Below are positions 54,530-62,898 of a DNA stretch of 64,000 bases, one piece after another; positions within the stretch are counted from its first letter, which is position 1, and each line of letters begins with the position of its first letter. The notes under the pieces are model-generated. The model worked only from the letters and a program-made list of their open reading frames with translations. It had not been told where the DNA came from and did no database searches. The DNA lies in NCBI RefSeq assembly GCF_042926695.1, contig NZ_CP170642.1, positions 1,860,001 through 1,924,000 on the forward strand. Direction: 5' to 3'. The stretch is from Lonepinella koalarum (GTDB taxonomy: Bacteria; Pseudomonadota; Gammaproteobacteria; Enterobacterales; Pasteurellaceae). The translations under genes and the position numbers were made by a program.

Positions 54530-54979
54530 ATGCAAGTCATTCTTTTAGATAAAATTATTCACCTAGGTAACGTAGGTGATCAAGTCAATGTGAAATCTGG
54601 GTTTGCCCGTAACTACTTAATTCCACAAGGAAAAGCAGTGATGGCAACCAAAGCGAACATTGAACATTTTGAAGCACGTCGTGCTGAATTAGAAGCGAAA
54701 GCGGCTGCAAGCCTTGCAGAAGCACAAGCTCGTGCAGCACAAATCACTGCCTTAGAATCCGTTACTATCGTTTCTAAAGCGGGTGACGGTGGTCGTTTAT
54801 TCGGTTCTATCACTACTCGTGATGTGGCTGAAGCGGTAACCGCGGCGGGTGTGAAAGTAGAAAAATCAGAAGTGCGTTTATCCACTGGTCCATTACGTAC
54901 CATCGGTGATCACGACATTCGTTTCCAACTTCATGGCGAAGTATTCGCAGCATTAAACGTAGTTGTTGTTGCAGAATAA
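54530..54979 (+). CDS. rplI: Ribosomal protein bL9
   Basis: 149 residues; MQVILLDKIIHLGNVGDQVNVKSGF N-terminal domain, long connecting helix (alanine-rich, about residues 44-75), and the KAGDGGRLFGSIT C-terminal domain. Last gene of the S6 operon, followed by a terminator. Confidence 0.99.
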   Translation: MQVILLDKIIHLGNVGDQVNVKSGFARNYLIPQGKAVMATKANIEHFEARRAELEAKAAASLAEAQARAAQITALESVTIVSKAGDGGRLFGSITTRDVAEAVTAAGVKVEKSEVRLSTGPLRTIGDHDIRFQLHGEVFAALNVVVVAE

Positions 54980-54990
54980 TTGTTTAGATT

Positions 54991-55025
54991 GAACAAAAAA
55001 CCCGGCTATGCTGGGTTTTTTTATC
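54991..55025 (+). terminator. Terminator after rplI
   Basis: AACCCGGC-type stem CCCGGC/GCTGGG (55001-55015, one G-T wobble) with A-run and T-run flanks. Confidence 0.85.
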
Positions 55026-55034
55026 GCAACATGC

Positions 55035-55916
<882 letters not shown>

Positions 55917-56077
55917 TATATGTCCTATATTATACTTGTCAACGTTGTCGTTATATTACGCTATTATACGTGCAAATAGAATAAAATAATCCATCAAAGT
56001 GCGGTTTATTTTGCCCCATTTTTCTATGAATCTGCTAAAATACGGTCACTTCTTTTATTCAACATTATTCAACAATT

Positions 56078-56593
56078 ATGAGCTTATTAAATATATTAAT
56101 TTATCCTGATGAACAATTACGAACCATTGCAGAACCTGTCACTGAATTTAATGACGAACTACAAACCTTTATCGATAATATGTTTGAAACCATGTATGAA
56201 CATGAAGGGATCGGACTGGCAGCAACACAAGTGAATGTACATCAACGTGTAATTACCATCGATATTGATGGGGACAAGACCAATCAGATCGTGTTGATCA
56301 ACCCTGAAATTTTACAAAGTTCGGGGGAAGCCGGTATTGAAGAAGGTTGCTTGTCCATTCCGGGCTTTCGTGGATTAGTGCCTCGCAAAGAAAAAGTTAC
56401 GGTCAAAGCATTGAATCGTCAAGGTGAAGAATTTATCTTTGAAACAGATGGGTTATTGGCAATTTGTATTCAGCATGAAATTGATCACTTAAATGGTGTG
56501 TTATTTGTGGATTATTTATCACCCCTCAAGCGTAACCGCATTAAAGAGAAATTAGTCAAACTACAAAAACAAATTGCACGGGGTAATGCTTAA
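56078..56593 (+). CDS. def: Peptide deformylase
   Basis: 171 residues. The three signature motifs are GIGLAATQVN, EGCLSIPG and QHEIDHLNG (metal ligands Cys, His, His). Removes formyl from N-terminal Met. It normally precedes fmt; here fmt is 5.3 kb away. Confidence 0.98.
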   Translation: MSLLNILIYPDEQLRTIAEPVTEFNDELQTFIDNMFETMYEHEGIGLAATQVNVHQRVITIDIDGDKTNQIVLINPEILQSSGEAGIEEGCLSIPGFRGLVPRKEKVTVKALNRQGEEFIFETDGLLAICIQHEIDHLNGVLFVDYLSPLKRNRIKEKLVKLQKQIARGNA

Positions 56594-56595
56594 AG

Positions 56596-56611
56596 TGTGA
56601 TTTAGATCGCA
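56596..56611. promoter_or_regulatory. CRP-like box beside the IS
   Basis: TGTGA-TTTAGA-TCGCA, one substitution from the TGTGA-N6-TCACA consensus, 25 bp outside the IS607 end. It may belong to dcuC, now on the other side of the IS. Confidence 0.4.
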
Positions 56612-56635
56612 GTTTTATATCCCGTTCTTACAAAC

Positions 56636-56659
56636 CTATAAAATCCTATAAATAACTAC
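56636..56659. repeat. IS607 right terminal repeat
   Basis: Matches the inverse of 58655-58678 at 21 of 24 positions. Confidence 0.75.
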
Positions 56660-56665
56660 AAAAAG

Positions 56666-57987
56666 CTATAAATTGGATCTTTGTTGTATTCCTACTTCAA
56701 CCTTGCTGGTTACAATCTGATTTATTGCTAAATCAGATTGCATTGCCGTCAAGTCCATAAGCGTAAATTCGGGCAGAACTTGCCCTATTTGTTTTTTAAT
56801 TAAGCGTAATAAATTTATTGAAGCATTATAATCACGATTTATTTTCGCACCGCAATGTTCACAACAATAAATCGTTCACTTAACTTTAATTCTTTTTTAA
56901 TTGAACCGCATTGACTACACGTTTTTGAGCTTGGATAAAATCTATCTGCAAAAATAATCTCTTTCCCATTATATTTTGCTTTGTATTCAAGCTGTCTTCT
57001 AAATTCGTAGAAACTTACATCAGCAATAGACTTCGCTAATTTATGATTTTTCATCATTCCTTTTACATTTAAATCTTCTAAACAGATATAATCTGCCTGT
57101 TTAATGATTGACGAACTCAGTTTATGTAAAAAATCATTGCGAATATTGACTATTCGCCGATGTAATTTGGCTAGTTTTAAACTTGCTTTTAAATAATTCG
57201 CCGACTTTTTCGTTTTATCACCTTTGGTTTTTGGGTGTTGTTTTTTACTTAATTGTCTGCTTTTGGTTTTAAGTTTACGTGCAAGTTTAGCTAATGGTTT
57301 AGGTGATTTGATTTCTAAGCCATTAGATAAACTTACAAAAGATTTTAATCCCACATCAATCCCTAAGCCTAGTTTTGTTTTAGGCTGTGATTGATAATTT
57401 TCTTTAGCAATGGATATGCTAAAAGATGCATAATATTTATCGCCATTTGGGCTAATGGTTACACTATTTATCTTTCCTGAAAATCTTAATCGCTCACTAA
57501 GTTTCACATAACCAAGATTAGGCACTTTAGATATTGAGCGTTACATTCAGTAATGATTTTCTTGTATTTTTTAGAATTTTTATTGGTGTCAGATAACACA
57601 ACCTGATCGCCACCAATATAGTAGCTCCCAGCATTATCACGTTTTTTCTTAAACTGTGGATAGCTCACTTTTCCTTGTTTTAGATCGCGAAAAAACTTTT
57701 GAAAAGCTAAATTCAAATTAAGGAAAGGTTGTTGCGTGGCATATTTACTGACTTCATACACAAAAGGAAATTGAGTTTTTTTGATCGCATTAAATTCTTT
57801 CTTTAAATCTAAATGTGTTTTTTTTAATGCCTTGTTTGTAATATTCTTGCCATTTGGCTAATCCCCAATTATAGGCAAGACGAGAACAGCCAAACGCTTT
57901 TCTAAAATGCGTTTTAGCTTTCTTATTCGGATAAATTTCAATCTTATGAGAAAGACTGACAATATTATTATTCTCCGACATTTTCAA
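56666..57987 (-). pseudogene. tnpB: tnpB, RNA-guided nuclease gene broken by three frameshifts
   Basis: Reading across three one-base shifts restores one TnpB of about 440 residues. Pieces: 57790-57987 (N terminus, CSRLAYNWGLAKW), 57504-57761 (middle, SYPQFKKKRDNAG), 56839-57525 (RuvC-like core) and a tail to the TAG at 56666. Catalytic residues survive: Asp in LGIDVGLKS, Glu in ICLEDLNVKG, Asp in NRDYNAS in the tail, and zinc-ribbon Cys pairs CSQCG and CCEHCG. Shifts lie at an A8 run (57818-57825), AAA (57526-57528) and TTT (56869-56871). Confidence 0.88.
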
Positions 57988-58606
57988 TCATTACCTTTTG
58001 CATATCATCTAACAATTTTTTATTTTTCTTGCTACGACTACCGTATAATCTTGCCGAAAATACGGTAATAATCTCAAGTACATCTTTTGCAAGTTCTTCT
58101 TCAAATTTAATATTTTCATCACCTTTATTGATAATGATTACTTCTACATCTTTGGCTTCGCAAATTGAAAAAACCAATTCTGCACCAAAACGTAAAAGTC
58201 TATCTTTATGCGTTAGAACTAAGCGTTTAACTTTTCCGTCTAAAATAAGATTTAATAACTTTGTTAGACCTTGCTTATAGTAATTCATTCCACTACCAAG
58301 ATCTTGAATAACTTCGTAATTAAAGCCTTGCCTAGAACAATAAAGTTCTAAAATTTGAACTTGACGAACTAAATCTTCTTTTTGATCGTGGCTACTCACT
58401 CGAGCATAAGCAATGGTTTTTAAATCATCACGATTAAAAACAATATTATGGTTAATCGCTTTGAGAGTTTCGAGTTTATAGCGGCGATCGCCACCTTTTG
58501 TTAACTCATCAGGCTTAAGCAAGCCTTTTTTATCCCAGTTTCGTAACGTTTGTATGGTTACGCCAAGCACTTTGCTCGCTTGACCAATGGAAAGAAGTTT
58601 GTTCAT
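57968..58606 (-). CDS. tnpA: IS607-type serine recombinase TnpA
   Basis: 212 residues: N-terminal MerR-like helix-turn-helix (SIGQASKVLGVTIQTLRNWD, about residues 6-25) and a resolvase domain with catalytic Ser in YARVSSHDQKEDL (about residue 72) and LVLTHKDRLLRFG. Typical small IS607 transposase, apparently intact. Ends 20 bp inside the tnpB start. Confidence 0.93.
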   Translation of the reverse strand: MNKLLSIGQASKVLGVTIQTLRNWDKKGLLKPDELTKGGDRRYKLETLKAINHNIVFNRDDLKTIAYARVSSHDQKEDLVRQVQILELYCSRQGFNYEVIQDLGSGMNYYKQGLTKLLNLILDGKVKRLVLTHKDRLLRFGAELVFSICEAKDVEVIIINKGDENIKFEEELAKDVLEIITVFSARLYGSRSKKNKKLLDDMQKVMIENVGE

Positions 58607-58654
58607 TTTGGAAATTATAGCATAGAATCAACGGAACTGATTGTACTAAATTAT

Positions 58655-58678
58655 TTAGATATTTATAGAATTTTATAG
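58655..58678. repeat. IS607 left terminal repeat
   Basis: Inverted partner of 56636-56659, upstream of tnpA. Confidence 0.75.
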
Positions 58679-58710
58679 ATTTTATCTTTCAGTTTCTTGC
58701 CCCTTTCAGC

Positions 58711-58716
58711 TATAAT
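58711..58716 (+). promoter_or_regulatory. dcuC -10 element
   Basis: TATAAT, 38 bp before the ATG. No good -35 at 17 bp (TTTCAG), consistent with an activator-dependent promoter. Confidence 0.5.
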
Positions 58717-58754
58717 TTTCATCTATCTTTTACAATAAAATAAAGGAGATGAAA

Positions 58755-60104
58755 ATGGAGCTACTTATCGGATTATGTGTCATTATCATTACCGGTTATT
58801 ACATCATCAAAGGCTATAACTCTGCTGGTGTTTTGTTATCCACAGGGTTATTGCTATTATTACTCAGCGTCGCGTTAGATAAACCCATTCTACCCCAACA
58901 GGTCAAATCTACTGGTCTCGCCTATTTAGATATTTTGGAATACGTCAAATATCTATTGCTCAATCGTGGTGGCGATTTGGGTATGTTAATTATGGTATTG
59001 TGTGGCTTTGCTAAATATATGTCACATATTGGTGCAAATGATGTCGTTGTAAAATTAATTTCTCGTCCACTACATAAAATTAAATCCCCCTATATTTTAA
59101 TGATGTTTGCCTATGTCGTGGCTTGTTGCATGACATTCTCCGTTTCTTCCGCCACAGGACTTGGGGTATTATTAATGGCAACACTCTTCCCAATTATGGT
59201 GAATATCGGGATTAGCCGTGGTGCTGCCGCCGCCATTTGTGCATCACCGTCTTCAATTATTCTTTCGCCAACATCTGGAGACGTGGTATTAGCTGCAGAA
59301 AAAGCACAATTACCCTTATTAGATTTTGCCATTAAATTGACTTTACCCACTTCCATTGTTGCCATCACTGCCGTTGCTATTAGCCATTATTTTTGGCAAC
59401 GCTACTTAGATAGAAAAGCCGATATTCAGGTGGAAACCTTAGAAGTGGCGGAAATCACCACTAAAGTCCCAAATTACTATGCTATTTTGCCTTTTTTACC
59501 GGTGATTGGTGTATTAATTTTTTCCGGCCAATATGCACCAAGTTTACATATTATTACCATTATTTTAATTGGTATGCTGATCACCTGTTTATTAGAGTTT
59601 ATCCGCACTTTTGATGCCAAAACCGTATTAAATGATCTCACTGCATTTTATCACGGCATGGCAGATGCCTTTTCCGGAGTAGTTATTTTGTTAGTCGCTG
59701 CGGGGGTATTTGCACAAGGTTTAAGCACTATCGGCTTTATTCACGAACTGATTGATTCGGTACAGAATTTCAGTAGTGGTGGGATGTTAATGATGATTGC
59801 ATTAGCATTAATTACCGCACTTGCTGCGATTACCACGGGTTCTGGTAACGCACCGTTTTATGCCTTTGTGGAACTTATTCCGAGACTTGCCAGTCAAATG
59901 GGAATTAATGCCGCTTATCTGACCATTCCAATGTTGCAAGCATCTAATATCGGTCGAGCAATGTCGCCCGTTTCTGGTGTGGTGGTGGCGGTTTCAGGGA
60001 TGGCAAATATCTCACCCTTTGAAGTAGTAAAACGCACCAGTGTGCCAATGACAGTAGGATTAGTGGTGGTAATGATCACGACACATTGGATTGTGCCACA
60101 ATAA
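58755..60104 (+). CDS. dcuC: Anaerobic C4-dicarboxylate transporter DcuC
   Basis: 449 residues from ATG 58755, which has AAGGAG 6 bp upstream; ATG 58749 abuts the ribosome site directly. About twelve membrane segments, DcuC family: VSSATGLGVLLMATLFPIMV, SPSSIILSPTSGDVVLAAE and ITTGSGNAPFYAFVEL. Exchanges or exports succinate and other C4-dicarboxylates during fermentation. Lies between the IS and the Slam-like gene. Confidence 0.95.
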   Translation: MELLIGLCVIIITGYYIIKGYNSAGVLLSTGLLLLLLSVALDKPILPQQVKSTGLAYLDILEYVKYLLLNRGGDLGMLIMVLCGFAKYMSHIGANDVVVKLISRPLHKIKSPYILMMFAYVVACCMTFSVSSATGLGVLLMATLFPIMVNIGISRGAAAAICASPSSIILSPTSGDVVLAAEKAQLPLLDFAIKLTLPTSIVAITAVAISHYFWQRYLDRKADIQVETLEVAEITTKVPNYYAILPFLPVIGVLIFSGQYAPSLHIITIILIGMLITCLLEFIRTFDAKTVLNDLTAFYHGMADAFSGVVILLVAAGVFAQGLSTIGFIHELIDSVQNFSSGGMLMMIALALITALAAITTGSGNAPFYAFVELIPRLASQMGINAAYLTIPMLQASNIGRAMSPVSGVVVAVSGMANISPFEVVKRTSVPMTVGLVVVMITTHWIVPQ

Positions 60105-60246
60105 AAATTTGAGAAAAACACCGCACTTCATATGAATGGATATACATAACCTAAATATATTTCCTATCGTTTTTGATATTGAAGTAAAAAATGGATATTT
60201 TTTACAAAGAGAAAACGAGAAAGTGCGGTGAAATGTAGGAAAATTT

Positions 60247-60273
60247 TGTCCCTATATAGTCTATAGGGACAAG
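60247..60273. terminator. Hairpin downstream of the Slam-like gene
   Basis: TTGTCCCTATA (60247-60257) and TATAGGGACAA (60263-60273), a perfect 11-bp stem. The minus strand continues into TTTT. Between dcuC and the Slam-like gene. Confidence 0.8.
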
Positions 60274-60279
60274 GAAAAA

Positions 60280-61776
60280 TTAAAACCGTTTACTTAACTC
60301 TAAATAAACCTGATGTTTATCATAGGTATAGAAAACGTGATTACTTTTGGTTTTATGATAACTATAGGTTAAACGTGGGGTAATGCCTTTGTAATGGAAA
60401 GCACGGTGCCAAACAGAAACCGCAGCGCCGTATTCCTTATTACGTTGCGTAATATTAAAAACTGGCATAGGTCCTTTATAATGTTTTTTCCCATAGTTTA
60501 AATTTACACGAGTTGATAAACCTTTGCCCCATTCTTGTACCCAGCCTAGATTGATCGCTCGGCGAATATAGCTGTCGTCTATATCTCGGGTGCCGGTGCG
60601 ATTGTAGCTTAAATTAATATACCAATACTGTTGAGCGTTGCGTAAATAACTTAAGCCGGTGGAAATATAATGGGTGTTACCATTGAGATGCTTACGCTCG
60701 GTGTAACGTTGTTCACTATATAAATAATTCGCTCGCCATTGCCATTTTGGATTAAGCCAATAACTAAAACTCAGAGTACTACCGCCAGATTTAGAGAAAC
60801 GTTTTAAACTTTCTCTTGTTTCACGCCCGCCTGCATAGAGTGTCTGTTCCAGAAAAGGGATTAAACTCAAATCGGAACGCCCAGTTTGATAGCCCAAACC
60901 AAAGCCTTCATGCATGGTCATTTCATTAAATTTTTTATTATTCCAGTAATATTTACCATATAGAGAAAGATCTAATTGGTGATAAAACCCATTGCCCCAC
61001 GACCATTTTTTGCTCGCATCAAAATTGTAACCCACTCCTTGTGCCGATTCCCGTTTAGGTGACGTCCAGTTACCGTAGGTCGTGCCAGATTTTGGAGCGT
61101 TATTAATATTCGGATCATTTAAATAGGTGAAACCACCACCAAAACTCCAACGATCCTGCTGGTGAATAGCATTAATATAGGCATCAATTAAACCAGCGAC
61201 AGCGGGAGTTAGATTTTCACTACGTAATTTTTCAAATTGCCCTTCAGCAGCATCATATTCTTTATTTTCAAATAATACCGTGGCTAATTGGAATCGGATC
61301 GGCAGAATATCGTTTCTGTCTGCCAAAATCTGGCGGTATATGCGGATAGACTGATTATAATTCCGCTCCTTTTTCGCCAAAATAGCTTGTTGCCACTGCG
61401 TCAACAAAGGATCATGCCATCTGCTATCAATTTTCTGATAAATAGGATATAACATAGCCACTATTTCCGTCTTGCCTTGACTTAACGCAGGGATCAAGGC
61501 TCGAATCACTAATTCAGGGTGTTTGGCCAGTTCTTCTTTACTAATGGATAAAGAATGCGACTCGGTTTGCTGAACAGGTTGCTTGCTCTGTGGTATTTGT
61601 TTTAATTGGATTTGTTGATCTAAACTGTTATCTCTCATCCGTTGGTCATCAAAACGGCGATTAATTTCAAGCTGTTGTTGCTCTGGCGAAGGTTCTTCTG
61701 CTGCCAAAGCAAGAGTTGGAAATGTGGCAACAAACGCCAGTGTTAAAGTGGAACGAAAAAATGGTTTTTGCTTCAT
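60280..61776 (-). CDS. Slam-like outer membrane protein (surface lipoprotein assembly modulator)
   Basis: 498 residues: signal peptide (cleaved near ALAAEE, residue 26), a Gln-rich linker, a TPR-like helical region (about residues 75-210; AILAKKERNYNQSIRIYRQILAD, ATVLFENKEYDAAEGQFEKL) and a C-terminal beta-barrel from about residue 215 ending in Phe (VYLELSKRF). This is the DUF560/Slam plan, which translocates surface lipoproteins or hemophores. No substrate gene (TbpB-, HpuA- or hemophilin-like) is next to it in the window, so its client is unknown. Confidence 0.85.
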   Translation of the reverse strand: MKQKPFFRSTLTLAFVATFPTLALAAEEPSPEQQQLEINRRFDDQRMRDNSLDQQIQLKQIPQSKQPVQQTESHSLSISKEELAKHPELVIRALIPALSQGKTEIVAMLYPIYQKIDSRWHDPLLTQWQQAILAKKERNYNQSIRIYRQILADRNDILPIRFQLATVLFENKEYDAAEGQFEKLRSENLTPAVAGLIDAYINAIHQQDRWSFGGGFTYLNDPNINNAPKSGTTYGNWTSPKRESAQGVGYNFDASKKWSWGNGFYHQLDLSLYGKYYWNNKKFNEMTMHEGFGLGYQTGRSDLSLIPFLEQTLYAGGRETRESLKRFSKSGGSTLSFSYWLNPKWQWRANYLYSEQRYTERKHLNGNTHYISTGLSYLRNAQQYWYINLSYNRTGTRDIDDSYIRRAINLGWVQEWGKGLSTRVNLNYGKKHYKGPMPVFNITQRNKEYGAAVSVWHRAFHYKGITPRLTYSYHKTKSNHVFYTYDKHQVYLELSKRF

Positions 61777-61947
61777 TGTCTATCCTTAATATTTACTAAT
61801 GAGAATAGTTTATATTTATTTAACTTTTAGTGCAAACCAAACTATTATTTTATCTTTACTAAATGACTAAATTTAGTTGCATCTCATAGAAAGAAAACGC
61901 TATTATTGACGCCATTAAATTTTCAACATAGCGTCGCACTTTATCTT

Positions 61948-62898
61948 ATGCAAAAACTTAATATTATTTTCGCTGGCACACCGGATTTTGCCGCACAACA
62001 TCTACAAACACTATTAAATTCCCAACACAATATAATTGCTGTCTATACTCAACCTGATAAACCGGCAGGACGGGGCAAGAAATTACAAGCCAGTCCAGTC
62101 AAACAGCTTGCTGAACAATATCATTTACCGGTTTACCAACCCACATCCTTACGTCAAGAACACGCACAAGCCGAATTAGCGAGTTTAAATGCAGATGTTA
62201 TGGTGGTCGTGGCTTATGGTTTAATTTTACCTTTAGCCGTCTTGCAGGCACCCAAATTCGGTTGTTTAAATGTACATGGTTCGCTTTTACCCCGTTGGCG
62301 TGGCGCTGCACCCATTCAACGCGCGATTTGGGCGGGTGATAAACAAACAGGCGTCACCATTATGCAAATGGATGTAGGGTTAGATACGGGCGATATGTTG
62401 CACAAAGTTTATTGTGATATTGCACCCAAAGAAACCTCTGCGACACTGTATCATAAACTGGCGAAATTGGCGCCAGTGGCATTAATTGATGTTTTAGATA
62501 ATCTGACTAACAGCAAATTTTCACCTGAAAAACAAGATGATAGCCAATCAAACTACGCTGAAAAATTAAGTAAAGCAGAAGCCGAATTAAATTGGCAATT
62601 ATCCGCTGAACAGTTAGAACGTAATATTCGTGCCTTTAATCCAGCTCCCGTGGCATTTTTAACCTTAAACATCAATGGGGTACAAGAGCGAGTAAAAATT
62701 TATCAAGCCGAAGTATTACCTCATCAAGATAAAACCGCTGGCACTGTGCTCACCGTGGATAAAAAAGGCATACAAATTGCCACTGCACAGGGCGTGTTGA
62801 ATATTACCCAACTGCAACCAGCAGGCAAAAAACCGATGTCCGTACAAGATTTTTTAAATGGACGTGCAGACTGGTTTAAAATAGGCGATATATTATGA
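61948..62898 (+). CDS. fmt: Methionyl-tRNA formyltransferase
   Basis: 316 residues from ATG 61948 (MQKLNIIFAGTPDFAAQ); an upstream ATG at 61906 adds residues not typical of the family. Conserved HGSLLPRWRGAAPIQRAIWAGD and the C-terminal OB-like domain (INGVQERVKIYQAEVL). Formylates initiator Met-tRNA. Overlaps rsmB by 4 bp (ATGA). Confidence 0.97.
   Translation: MQKLNIIFAGTPDFAAQHLQTLLNSQHNIIAVYTQPDKPAGRGKKLQASPVKQLAEQYHLPVYQPTSLRQEHAQAELASLNADVMVVVAYGLILPLAVLQAPKFGCLNVHGSLLPRWRGAAPIQRAIWAGDKQTGVTIMQMDVGLDTGDMLHKVYCDIAPKETSATLYHKLAKLAPVALIDVLDNLTNSKFSPEKQDDSQSNYAEKLSKAEAELNWQLSAEQLERNIRAFNPAPVAFLTLNINGVQERVKIYQAEVLPHQDKTAGTVLTVDKKGIQIATAQGVLNITQLQPAGKKPMSVQDFLNGRADWFKIGDIL

Larger units (their letters stand above)
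56636..58678 (-). mobile_element. IS607-family insertion sequence (IS607/IS605-type tnpA-tnpB)
   Basis: A 2.04-kb element with a serine recombinase gene and a broken tnpB overlapping it by 20 bp. The two ends carry the same 24-bp sequence in opposite orientation (56636-56659 and 58655-58678, 21 of 24 matching), built on CTATAAA units, which I take as the termini. No target duplication is apparent, as expected for this family. The 3' end of tnpB stops about 30 bp inside the right terminus, the place where an omega/guide RNA is normally made. Confidence 0.82.

Noticed and set aside
56839..57987. Three separate genes within the IS (57790-57987, 57504-57761, 56839-57525)
   Set aside because: Together they form one TnpB after one-base corrections, so I treat them as a single pseudogene.
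60119..60230. Two USS in inverted orientation (60119, 60221) as a terminator of dcuC
   Set aside because: They are about 90 bp apart, too far to form a simple terminator hairpin.
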